64,000 bases of DNA from Promineifilum sp. (GTDB taxonomy: Bacteria > Chloroflexota > Anaerolineae > Promineifilales > Promineifilaceae). The position numbers and the translations under genes are program-made. The first letter of the stretch is position 1. Every line of letters begins with the position of its first letter. Below are positions 52,696 through 60,483 of the stretch, one piece after another. The notes beneath the pieces are model-generated. The model was not told the DNA's origin. It made no database searches and saw nothing but the letters and a program-made list of their open reading frames with translations. The stretch covers positions 62,001 to 126,000 of the forward strand of contig JAGOBF010000007.1 of assembly GCA_017983515.1 (NCBI GenBank), read 5' to 3'.

Positions 52696-54054
52696 CTATT
52701 GTCGACCGGCAACGTCACGGCCAACCGTTTTTTCGCAGGCTTCGATGACATTTGCCAACCAGTGAACGACGATTTCAGCGGGTGAGTGCTCCAAATGTTG
52801 CCGCGCAGCCTGGTGATAGGTTTTCAGGAATCGGCATAGGACATCGGGGGATATATTGTGGTTGTGTAACATGCCCTCAATCCAAATCAGGTTCGAGCCG
52901 ATGTAATCCAGATCGCCCAGTTTTAGGGCCGACAAAATGTTTCGGGTCAGATAATGAGTGATATCGGGCTGGCCCGTATCGCCGTTGTTGGTGGCGCCAA
53001 AGTTTTGCCACACTTGCATCTCGATGATTCCCGAGTGCTCGCGGAAATTGGCCCAGGCTTCCTGATAAGCCTCGGATACTGGCTCGTGGGCTGGAAGCGG
53101 CCGCGGGGACTGAATCAACTGTTCGATGACAAAGGGCACCTTGTTGAGCACCTCGCCCAGGAAATGGCCGGGAATGCGACGGGTCAGGTCGGGCACGGCG
53201 TTAAAAATGTAGCCGCCATAGGCCAGAGGTACGCCGATGTCACGCACGTAATGAGCAACGTCGAGCAGTGTGGCCGCCGTGTCCAGTAGTTGGGCGGAGA
53301 AGACGACCAGATTGGGTTGGGTTGTTTCGATGGTGGCCTGAAGATGGGTGATGGGCACATCGGCCCCGAGATAGATCACGCCCCATCTGCGCCGCCGCAG
53401 CAGATAGGTCACCAGCAACGGGCTGAAGGTATGGGTGTCGCCCGGTGCGCAGCCGACAATCACCCGGCCGGATAGAGTGGCAGCGGGCAAAGCCGACAAG
53501 AGAGAACCCAGCCGCCGCACGGCCAGCGCAGAGGCGAAGTGCTCCTGTTGCACGGAAATCACCCCTTCATACCAACCGGAGCCGATTTCGGCCAACGCTT
53601 TTTGCAACAGCTCGAAGCAAACAATTTCAGGAGCATGATAGGAAAAGGCCTGATTGAGTACCAGCTCGGCTTTGCGCTCGTCGAACGCTGCACACGCTTC
53701 AATCCAGGCTCGGCGCAACTCGACAATGGTGTTATCCGCGTCAATCGTCGGGTAGGCCAACGACGCTTCCTGGGCATGTCCTATCGGCGTCACTTGCAAA
53801 GGATCACGCCCTTCGCTTTTCAGATTGCGCCAGAGCGTGACGGCGCGACTGATGCTCAGGCCCTCTTCCTGACGAGCCAGGAGCCACTTGAGCGTATTGA
53901 TGTCGTGCTGCGAATAGAGCCGGTGGCCGCCGCTGCTGCGATTAGGCTCGGGCAGGCTGTAGCGTCGTTCCCAGGCCCGAAGCGTGTCGGGTTTGATGCC
54001 TGTTTGCTGCACGACGGCTTTTAGATTGTAGACGGGCAGTTCGTCATTCGTCAT
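52696..54054 (-). CDS. carH: MerR-family, B12-binding photoreceptor-type regulator (CarH/LitR-like) with C-terminal extension
   Basis: 452 residues. The MerR DNA-binding domain is at 8-80 (YNLKAVVQQTGIKPDTLRAW, GGHRLYSQHDI). The B12-binding helical bundle carries the CarH light-sensing signature W-x9-EH: W161, E171, H172. The B12 Rossmann domain has the lower-axial His in GDTHTFS (H208; the usual final Gly is Ser) and YLGADVP. Known CarH proteins bind adenosylcobalamin in the dark as tetramers, repress, and fall apart on illumination. CarH is about 290 residues; here about 150 more (from 305) form an extra helical domain resembling another helical bundle. It heads a unit with the epimerase and photolyase. 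Confidence 0.88.
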   Translation of the reverse strand: MTNDELPVYNLKAVVQQTGIKPDTLRAWERRYSLPEPNRSSGGHRLYSQHDINTLKWLLARQEEGLSISRAVTLWRNLKSEGRDPLQVTPIGHAQEASLAYPTIDADNTIVELRRAWIEACAAFDERKAELVLNQAFSYHAPEIVCFELLQKALAEIGSGWYEGVISVQQEHFASALAVRRLGSLLSALPAATLSGRVIVGCAPGDTHTFSPLLVTYLLRRRRWGVIYLGADVPITHLQATIETTQPNLVVFSAQLLDTAATLLDVAHYVRDIGVPLAYGGYIFNAVPDLTRRIPGHFLGEVLNKVPFVIEQLIQSPRPLPAHEPVSEAYQEAWANFREHSGIIEMQVWQNFGATNNGDTGQPDITHYLTRNILSALKLGDLDYIGSNLIWIEGMLHNHNISPDVLCRFLKTYHQAARQHLEHSPAEIVVHWLANVIEACEKTVGRDVAGRQ

Positions 54055-54087
54055 AAGGTTCTCGATTGGATCAATCTTTTACCGATA

Positions 54088-54129
54088 GACGCAGGCAAAT
54101 GACAGTTTAGTCAACTGCTTGCCTACGTC
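54088..54129 (-). promoter_or_regulatory. Large near-palindrome in the carH leader
   Basis: GACGCAGGCAA (54088-54098) pairs with TTGCCTACGTC (54119-54129) at 10 of 11 positions, with an inner CAGTT/AACTG (54103-54107, 54113-54117). It sits 34-75 nt upstream of the carH start. No T run follows on either strand, so it is an operator or RNA control structure rather than a terminator. Confidence 0.5.
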
Positions 54130-54217
54130 CTTGGGTGCCGGTGGAGCCAGCCTCACACTATTATGAATGGATATATCCAGCAGTTAAGCAGGGCTTAATC
54201 GTCTGCAACTCACCAGG

Positions 54218-54246
54218 ATAGTACGAATTTGTCTATGAATTGTCAA
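54218..54246 (-). promoter_or_regulatory. Strong sigma-70-type promoter of the carH-epimerase-phr unit
   Basis: On the minus strand TTGACA (54241-54246), 17-bp spacer, TACTAT (54218-54223). The -35 is consensus and the -10 is 4 of 6. The predicted leader is about 157 nt and contains the near-palindrome at 54088-54129. Confidence 0.75.
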
Positions 54247-54324
54247 GGTATTCGTCAAGCTGGGTGCGAAAGGCGATGAGGAAAACAGGATGGCGAACCT
54301 GACTAAAACGGGGTTGGAAACATT

Positions 54325-54367
54325 ATGTAATCATAATATCGTTACAAAAAGTGTTACATATATTACA
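54325..54367. promoter_or_regulatory. Cluster of TGTAA/TTACA half-sites, candidate operator array
   Basis: ATGTAAT (54325-54331), GTTACA (54341-54346), GTTACA (54353-54358) and ATTACA (54362-54367) in a very AT-rich stretch between carH and the divergent secreted-protein gene. CarH/LitR-type MerR regulators are known to bind multiple repeated half-sites, so autoregulation or control of the divergent gene is possible (inference). Spacing (12 and 9 bp) is not regular. Confidence 0.45.
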
Positions 54368-54401
54368 TCGTACTGAGCGTTTTCATGGAGCGTTAACGGG
54401 T

Positions 54402-54433
54402 GTGTAAACTGCTTTACACTTCATCTGTATAAT
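54402..54433 (+). promoter_or_regulatory. Perfect palindrome overlapping a promoter with consensus -10
   Basis: GTGTAAA-CTGC-TTTACAC at 54402-54419 is a perfect 7-bp inverted repeat. A consensus -10 TATAAT lies at 54428-54433, so the palindrome covers the spacer and -35 region of a promoter reading toward 54511. No good -35 hexamer is seen. It shares the TGTAA/TTACA core with the cluster to its left. Confidence 0.6.
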
Positions 54434-54510
54434 TTTACCTATATCAGCTACCTCATGGCCCCTACACTGAGAGTAAGTAGTAGGTCGGATAGGGTTTAGA
54501 GGTAGTAAAA

Positions 54511-55599
54511 ATGAAGCAGTATGCATTAAGGACAATCACACTGTTCACCCTGTGTCTGGGGGTTGGCCTGGCAGTCCTGACTTTGATTCAGGTATGGCAG
54601 GTTCAGGCAGACGGCGATGTTCCGGCCTTGGCCTATTTGGGCGAGAGCGGCACTTACAGCGTGGGCGACGGATACAATTTTATCGTCAAAACACGTCACC
54701 CCTTCGGCTTTATGTTCATGCCCGGACCCGAATACAGCGCGCGCGACGGCGAGCGTGTATGGTCGGTCCTGGGGAACACCGAAGCGCCGGCGCCCGATCA
54801 TCAGGTCACGCGGATCGTCGGTCAGGTTCAGAAGGATTGTGTCATCGATTTCGCGACCATCGACGACGACGAAGATGAGCGGATCAACTATTTCAAGCTG
54901 GATGGCAATATTCTATACACGATGGGTCAGGGCCTGACGACACGCGGCCGTTTTGTGATCCCCGATGACGGCGTGCTGAGCTATGAAGCGATGGATAGTA
55001 TTGGCATGTTCATCAGCGTGTGCGACAAGAAGATCACCGCAACGCCCACCATGACGTTGACGCCCACGGCCACACTGGAACCTACTTTCACGCCCACACC
55101 AACCCTTACACCGACGCTGCCCGTGACGCCGACGGCGACTATCACGGGAACGGTTACCGGGACAGTCACGGCCACGCCGGTGTTGACACCGACCGCCACT
55201 GCTACGACCACGCCCATCCCGTTTACGCCCACGGCCGCGCCCGACATCGCCACGCCCAGTCCGACACCCAGTCCGACGGCCACGCGTGAGCCGCGTCTGC
55301 CGTCGTGCTTGCGCATCAATTTCGACGTTAGCGGACAGGAGGCCAGGCGCGGATTGTACGTGGTGCAAGAGGTAGGTGGTCGTTACCTCGCTGGATGGGA
55401 AGCGGACGAAGGCTGGAAGGACAGCGGGTGGTTCTACGACGTAGACATCACCTTCCCGGCGGTCTACGTAGACGTCTTCTATTATCACGGCCCCGGAGCC
55501 ACTCCGGTGCGGCTGGCGATGTGGAACCCGGCGCCCGACAGCGATTCCGGCTGGTTGGGTCGCGGTATGTGCCACGCGCTGGAGGTGGGTTGGCCCTAG
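54511..55599 (+). CDS. Secreted Thr/Pro-rich two-domain protein, hypothetical
   Basis: 362 residues; AGAGGTAG precedes ATG 54511. N-terminal hydrophobic segment (TLFTLCLGVGLAVLTLI) as signal or anchor. Domain one (about 35-172) is beta-rich with two Cys. A Thr/Pro-rich linker of about 95 residues (repeats of TPT, TATIT, TPSPTPSP) spans 174-268. Domain two (about 272-362) has Cys at both ends (CLRINFDVSGQEARRGLYVV to GMCHALEVG), pointing to a disulfide-closed beta domain. No function recognised. It is divergent from carH with shared palindromic control sites, so light-linked expression is possible. Confidence 0.8.
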   Translation: MKQYALRTITLFTLCLGVGLAVLTLIQVWQVQADGDVPALAYLGESGTYSVGDGYNFIVKTRHPFGFMFMPGPEYSARDGERVWSVLGNTEAPAPDHQVTRIVGQVQKDCVIDFATIDDDEDERINYFKLDGNILYTMGQGLTTRGRFVIPDDGVLSYEAMDSIGMFISVCDKKITATPTMTLTPTATLEPTFTPTPTLTPTLPVTPTATITGTVTGTVTATPVLTPTATATTTPIPFTPTAAPDIATPSPTPSPTATREPRLPSCLRINFDVSGQEARRGLYVVQEVGGRYLAGWEADEGWKDSGWFYDVDITFPAVYVDVFYYHGPGATPVRLAMWNPAPDSDSGWLGRGMCHALEVGWP

Positions 55600-55624
55600 C
55601 CGGCCATCGGCGCGGGCGGCGAGC

Positions 55625-56821
55625 CTAGGCTAACGCCTGTCCCACTAGCACCGTCGGCCGTCCTCCGACCTGGGTCAGGAAGACGATGCGATGAGTGCTC
55701 CCCCGCAAGCGAAGGGCTTGCCGCAGGACGTCGGGGTCCAGCGGCGAGCCCCTTTTTTTGATCGTCACCGAACCCACGTCCCGCGCGCGAAGATAAGTGC
55801 GCAGCCGCTTTAGCTGAAAGGGGAAGTGATCCTCGATGGCATAACCCCGGGCGAAGGGTGTCGCCAGCGGCGCAGCCGTCGTCAGATAAGCAATGGCAGG
55901 ATCGAGCAACGTCGCCTCTATAAGGTAGGCCAGTTGGCCGACGAGATGGGCGCGGATGACGGCGCCGTCGGGTTCGTAGAGAAAAGCGCGCGGCGGGCCA
56001 ACCTCTATAGTCTCATCGTCCCGGTCGGTGAGAGAAGTTCCGCTGGGCAACAATGTGGCCCGCCGGGCGACACCCAGGCGCAGGTCACCATACCACAGCA
56101 CGGTTTCCTTTACCTCGCCGGCCAGCGAGACGAATTCGGCCTCCGTGTCCGGTGGAATCTCGTCGTAGTCGATGCCTGGGCTGACCTTGACTGCGCCATG
56201 AGGGATGACCAGACGCCAGGCATCGATCAGGCTCAGGGGCGGCCGGTAGTTATCGACCGAGCGCAGACGGCGGCCGGGAGCCAGGCGCGGCCCCGTCTCT
56301 GTCCGTCGTGCCGGATCGAAGAAGAAGGCGTCCACAGCCGGTGGCGGCAACTCCGTCAAATCGGCCAATACCGGCCAAACGCGGCTGGTCATGTCATAGA
56401 CGGCCGCATTCTCGCGGGCCATCACCAAAGACGTCCAGTCGCGGTCGATGGCGATAACTTCGGCCCCGGCGGCGGCCAAGGCCAGGGCATCCCCGCCGAT
56501 TCCGCAGCCCATATCGGCCAGGCGGCCGAAGCCGGCGGCGGCATAGCGTCGGGCGCGATGGTCGGCGACCGGCTCCGCCGTCGCTTGCTCCAGGCCGTCG
56601 CGGGTGAAGTACATTTGCGACGCGCGGCTGAATTTCGGGGTGGCTCGCTGTCGCAAAAGGGCTATCTCCAGGACGGCCGCGGCCAAAGACGGTGCTACGC
56701 GGTCGCGCAGATGAGAGGCGGTAGCCAGTCGCGCGGCCGGTGACAGCGAGTCGGCGACCGTCTCAGCGATCAATGCCCGGCCCGCCGGACTCAGGATAAA
56801 GTCAAGTTCTTCAGGGCGCAT
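55625..56821 (-). CDS. THUMP-like domain class I SAM-dependent methyltransferase
   Basis: 398 residues. Helical N-terminal part (LSPAARLATASHLRDRVAP, FSRASQMYFTRDGLEQAT). Rossmann motifs: LADMGCGIGGDALALA, VIAIDRDWTSLVMARENA, and FFFDPARRTETGPRL in place of a motif IV N/DPPY. The C-terminal THUMP-like part follows (GYAIEDHFPFQLKRLRTYLR, SVTIKKRGSPLDPDVLRQAL). RNA is a probable substrate from the fold; not established. Its start lies 9 bp downstream of the stop of the upstream nuclease gene, on the same strand. Confidence 0.88.
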   Translation of the reverse strand: MRPEELDFILSPAGRALIAETVADSLSPAARLATASHLRDRVAPSLAAAVLEIALLRQRATPKFSRASQMYFTRDGLEQATAEPVADHRARRYAAAGFGRLADMGCGIGGDALALAAAGAEVIAIDRDWTSLVMARENAAVYDMTSRVWPVLADLTELPPPAVDAFFFDPARRTETGPRLAPGRRLRSVDNYRPPLSLIDAWRLVIPHGAVKVSPGIDYDEIPPDTEAEFVSLAGEVKETVLWYGDLRLGVARRATLLPSGTSLTDRDDETIEVGPPRAFLYEPDGAVIRAHLVGQLAYLIEATLLDPAIAYLTTAAPLATPFARGYAIEDHFPFQLKRLRTYLRARDVGSVTIKKRGSPLDPDVLRQALRLRGSTHRIVFLTQVGGRPTVLVGQALA

Positions 56822-56830
56822 GGACGGCCC

Positions 56831-57646
56831 TTATCCCCATTGCGGTTCCAGCCACAAGTCGTCGGGTTCTGGCTCCTCTTCCTCCTGTTGATCGAGTTTT
56901 CCCGCGCCGGCGGCCTGGCGACTACAGTAGGCGCGATAAGCGCAGTGGCGACATTCATTCCAGTCATCGGTCAGGGGCCATTCTCCGCTTGCCAACTGTT
57001 TATCGATCTCGGCCACAATCGCCTCCAACTCGATGCGATTCCGGCGGTGAGTACTGTCGTCATAGGCAATCACGCGCGGCCGCTGCGGTTCTTCGACGTA
57101 CCAATAGGTGAGCGATAGCCTACCGGGTGCGAAGGCGTCGGGCGTCTGAGGGGTCAAAGCTGCCCCGCCCTCGGCCAGCAGATAGAGGTAGAGGCGGGTT
57201 TGCCAGGCACGCTGCAGTCGCTCAATCGAACGCGGTTCGCCCGTTTTCCAGTCGAACAGCGTGGCGGCCGGCCCGTCCTGCCCGTCGTCGACGATCAGCA
57301 GATCGAAGCGGCCCGTGAGGCGGTGGTTCCCCGCCCCGATGGGCACGGTTAGTGACGTTTCGACAAAGCGGCGGCCGTCGGGCAAAGGCGGTGCTTGCCG
57401 CTGGAAAATGGCCCACCACCGGCGCAGTTCGGGATCGTTGTCCGACGGCTCCATCGGCGGCAGACCCAGGAATTGGCGCTCGATCCAGCGGTGGAAGCGG
57501 CGGCCGTGCTCGTAGGCCTGCTCCTGTTGGGAGCCGAGCGGCGCTTCGGGCCACGGCACGCGGGCCAGATAGCGCAGGTAGAAACGCCGCCGGCAGGTCT
57601 GGAAGGTGTAGAGATGCTGTTGGGCCAGCGTCAGGCTGTGGTTCAT
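56831..57646 (-). CDS. Stand-alone RecB/Cas4/AddB-like PD-(D/E)XK nuclease with probable Fe-S cluster
   Basis: 271 residues. SLTLAQQHLYTFQTCRRRFYLRY at the start gives Cys18. The nuclease core is G-x3-H (H52 in GRRFHRW), E96, D115 (TGRFDLLIVDD), D132-x-K134 (LFDWKTGE) and Q149-x5-YL (QTRLYLYLLAE). The C-terminal C-x2-C-x5-C is in ECRHCAYRAYC. The four Cys match the iron-sulfur staple of AddB and Cas4. No cas genes or CRISPR array are in the window, so a role in recombination or general DNA processing is more likely. Acidic tail EEEEPEPDD. Confidence 0.88.
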   Translation of the reverse strand: MNHSLTLAQQHLYTFQTCRRRFYLRYLARVPWPEAPLGSQQEQAYEHGRRFHRWIERQFLGLPPMEPSDNDPELRRWWAIFQRQAPPLPDGRRFVETSLTVPIGAGNHRLTGRFDLLIVDDGQDGPAATLFDWKTGEPRSIERLQRAWQTRLYLYLLAEGGAALTPQTPDAFAPGRLSLTYWYVEEPQRPRVIAYDDSTHRRNRIELEAIVAEIDKQLASGEWPLTDDWNECRHCAYRAYCSRQAAGAGKLDQQEEEEPEPDDLWLEPQWG

Positions 57647-57778
57647 GATTCACCCCTATCGTGATAGCCAGCATGATAAAGGAGGATCGGCCGCGACGCA
57701 ACGATGTGGCCGCGAGTGGCTGAGTGTTGGGCCATTGTGGTTGACGGACGTGAATGGGCGTTAGAGAATCAGCGGTTA

Positions 57779-58930
57779 ATGAAGACTGTCACGCGTTATC
57801 TGCGACAAGTGGCCGCCGTCGCGCTCGTCGCCAGTGTCTTAGCTGCCTGTACACCGGCGCGGATCGAGACACCGCCCCACGCGACATCGGTGCTCTCACC
57901 CACTTCGCGGCCGCCGTCCCGGCCGCCAGCCGTCGCCACGACGCTTTCGACGGCCATCGCCACGATGCCTCCCACGGCCGTCGCCACGAAGCCGGCGGCC
58001 TTGCCCACGCGAACCGCCGAGCCGACGCCCCGGCCCAGCGCCACGACCGATCTGTCCGGCGTGGCGCTGCCCTGCCCGGCGACGCCCCCGACCAAACCGG
58101 ACTATCCCCGCTACGTGTTAGCCGCCGACCCGTGGCCGACCCCCGATCCGGCGGCTCCATCGCCTCTTTCGCTGGCCGACCCGCTGCCCACGGCCGGGCG
58201 CAACACGGGCTACCCCTACGGCTCGGACGGCAGCGGGCGCTATCTGCTCCACAACGGCCTGGACATGGCCGACGAGGACGAGAGCCTGGCCAGTGCGGCG
58301 GCCGACGGGACGGTTATTGTCGCCCGCGATGACGTGGACGAGATGTTCGGCTGGCGTTGCGACTGGTATGGGGCGCTCGTCGTCATCCGCTTGGATGAAC
58401 TGTGGGCGGGACAGCCGGTTTATACCCTTTACGGCCACATCCAGGACGTACAGGTGTCCGAGGGCCAACACGTGCAGCGGGGCGACCCAGTGGCCCGCCA
58501 GGGCACCGCCGGAGTGGCCGTCGTCGCTCACTTGCATCTCGAAGTGCGCGTCGGCGAAAATACATTCGGCGCGACACAAAACCCGCTGCTGTGGGTTGAA
58601 CCGCCGGCCGGCAGAGGCGTGATCGCCGGCCGGTTGATCGATCCCGACGGCCGTGCCTGGCAGGGGATCACCGTTACGCTCATTGACCGCAGCGGAACGG
58701 CCGACTTCGTGAACACCTGGACCTATCTGGATGATCCCCAGCATCTGATTCGACCCGGTGCCGCATACGCCGAAAATTTCGTGTTTGGGCCGGTCGCTGC
58801 CGGGAGCTATGACGTGTACACTAAGATCCAGGGCGTGGAGTATCGACAGCCGGTCGAGGTGCTGGACGGGCAGGTCAGCGCCGTGGGGATTGTGACTGAG
58901 CCTTTTCATACGCCCACGCCGGAGCCGTAG
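57779..58930 (+). CDS. M23-family (LytM) peptidase lipoprotein
   Basis: 383 residues from ATG 57779; earlier frame to 57704 has no signal logic. Lipobox VLAAC (Cys24), Thr/Pro/Ala-rich spacer to about 100. The M23 domain has all zinc/catalytic positions: H158-x3-D162 (LLHNGLDM), YGH220 and HLH (H251, H253). A C-terminal beta domain (GRLIDPDGRAWQGITVTLID to PVEVLDGQ) is carboxypeptidase-regulatory-like. Cleaves peptidoglycan cross-bridges or acts as an activator outside the membrane. Weak ribosome site. Confidence 0.92.
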   Translation: MKTVTRYLRQVAAVALVASVLAACTPARIETPPHATSVLSPTSRPPSRPPAVATTLSTAIATMPPTAVATKPAALPTRTAEPTPRPSATTDLSGVALPCPATPPTKPDYPRYVLAADPWPTPDPAAPSPLSLADPLPTAGRNTGYPYGSDGSGRYLLHNGLDMADEDESLASAAADGTVIVARDDVDEMFGWRCDWYGALVVIRLDELWAGQPVYTLYGHIQDVQVSEGQHVQRGDPVARQGTAGVAVVAHLHLEVRVGENTFGATQNPLLWVEPPAGRGVIAGRLIDPDGRAWQGITVTLIDRSGTADFVNTWTYLDDPQHLIRPGAAYAENFVFGPVAAGSYDVYTKIQGVEYRQPVEVLDGQVSAVGIVTEPFHTPTPEP

Positions 58931-58988
58931 TGAACGCGCTCGCCGAATGACAGGCGGACACAACAGCTGTTTTTCATAGGAGCCCAAC

Positions 58989-60470
58989 TTGTCCCAACGA
59001 TTTTCGCATCTTGGCCCCATTCGATGGATCGTCGTCGTGGTTGCCGTCGCCGTCATTCTCGTCGCCTGGCAGCAAGTGTTGGCCGCCGGCCGGGGCCTTG
59101 TGGTGCGCGATCTGGAAGGGGCCGGGGGCACGCCTTTGCGCTACCTGGCACCGGAGGACGCGACCGGCGCGCCCGGCGTCATCGTCGCCCACGGCTTCGC
59201 CGGTTCCAGACAAGTCATGTACGGCTTTGGTTATGTCCTGGCCCGCGCGGGGTATGGGGTGATGCTGCTCGATTTCGACGGACATGGCGCGGCACACGGC
59301 CGACTGGACCGAACGGGTGATTCCCTGCAGCGCAATCTGGCCGCGGCCTATGAGTCGCTGGTGGCCCAACCGGAGATCGATCCGGCGCGGATCGCCTTGC
59401 TAGGTCATTCGATGGGCAGCGGCGCGGTCATGACCGCGGCCATCGACTCGTCGGAACAGTATGAAGCCACTGTCGCCGTGTCGCCCACCGGCGCGGCCGT
59501 CGCCCCGGACAGGCCGCGCAATCTGCTGCTGATGGCCGGGTCGCTGGAGCCGCAGTTTCTGGGTAATGCGCGGTCGCTCCTGGCCGAAGCGGGCGGCGCG
59601 AGCGATGACCTTAGCTCCGGAAAGGGACGGGCGCTCGTGGAAGTGCCTAACGTCGAACATATCACTATCCTGTTCAGCCGCGTAGCCCATCAGGCCGTAC
59701 TGGACTGGCTCAACCGGACGTTTGAGCGTCCCCTGACCGAGGTCGCCGCTGATCGGCGGATGGTCTGGTTCGGCATCCATTTGGGCGCGTGGCTGCTCCT
59801 GTGGTCGGCGCTGTCACCCGTGTTTTCCGTTGTGGCGGCCCAGGCTCAGCCGGTCGTAAGACTTCGTCCGTGGTATTGGCTCGGCCTGCCGTTGGGGGCC
59901 GTTGCCGCCGCGCTCCTCTTGTTTCTTGCCGGCAGTGTCTTCGACGTCAGTCGATTGGGTGGGTTGCTCGTCGGCGGTGCGTTGGGGTTATGGTTCCTGG
60001 TGCTGGGGATCGTGTGGCTCCTGTCGGGTTTCCGGCCGCCTCGCCCCGCGGTTTCCGAAGTGCTGTGGGGGCTATTGTTGTTCGCCGTTTTATCGTTGGC
60101 TTTCGGCGCGATGGCTCAGATCACCTGGCTCCCGTGGCTCCTGATCCCAGAGCGCCTGGTGCGCTGGCCGTTTCTGGCGGTGGCCGTCTTGCCCTTGCTG
60201 CTGGCGTCGGCTTTGGCCCAGCACCGGGCGCGACCCGCCGGCCGCTTCAGCTGGTGGCTCCTGCAGGGCGCCGTCATTGTTGCCGGGCTGGGGCTGACGA
60301 TCATCCTCTCGCCCGATCTGTTCTTCATTTTCTTGCTCCTGCCGGTCTTTCCGCTCATCCTGGGCTTATTGGCGATTGCCGGGGCGGCGTTCGATCGGCC
60401 GTGGGCTGTGGCCGTGGGCGGCGCGCTGTTTTTGGGATGGATTTTGGTCGCAGTCTTTCCGCTGGCATGA
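58989..60470 (+). CDS. Membrane-anchored alpha/beta hydrolase with multi-helix C-terminal domain
   Basis: 493 residues. The start is most likely TTG 58989, because AGGAG lies 6 nt upstream and no in-frame ATG fits the signal. N-terminal membrane segment (RWIVVVVAVAVILVAW). Hydrolase domain: AHGFAGSRQVMY, DFDGHGAAHGR, nucleophile GHSMGSGAVM, acid position in SLEPQFLG region, His in PNVEHITILF. From about 255 on there are seven or so hydrophobic segments forming a separate membrane domain. This fusion of a serine hydrolase to a polytopic domain is uncommon; function unknown. Confidence 0.85.
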   Translation: MSQRFSHLGPIRWIVVVVAVAVILVAWQQVLAAGRGLVVRDLEGAGGTPLRYLAPEDATGAPGVIVAHGFAGSRQVMYGFGYVLARAGYGVMLLDFDGHGAAHGRLDRTGDSLQRNLAAAYESLVAQPEIDPARIALLGHSMGSGAVMTAAIDSSEQYEATVAVSPTGAAVAPDRPRNLLLMAGSLEPQFLGNARSLLAEAGGASDDLSSGKGRALVEVPNVEHITILFSRVAHQAVLDWLNRTFERPLTEVAADRRMVWFGIHLGAWLLLWSALSPVFSVVAAQAQPVVRLRPWYWLGLPLGAVAAALLLFLAGSVFDVSRLGGLLVGGALGLWFLVLGIVWLLSGFRPPRPAVSEVLWGLLLFAVLSLAFGAMAQITWLPWLLIPERLVRWPFLAVAVLPLLLASALAQHRARPAGRFSWWLLQGAVIVAGLGLTIILSPDLFFIFLLLPVFPLILGLLAIAGAAFDRPWAVAVGGALFLGWILVAVFPLA

Positions 60471-60483
60471 TACGATTAGCGCT

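Noticed and set aside
54055..54211. Cobalamin riboswitch in the carH leader
   Set aside because: I looked for the conserved B12-box type sequence and did not see it; the leader hairpin is simpler than a riboswitch core.
56831..57646. CRISPR-associated cas4
   Set aside because: Motifs fit Cas4 and AddB equally; no repeats with regular spacers and no other cas genes are in the window.
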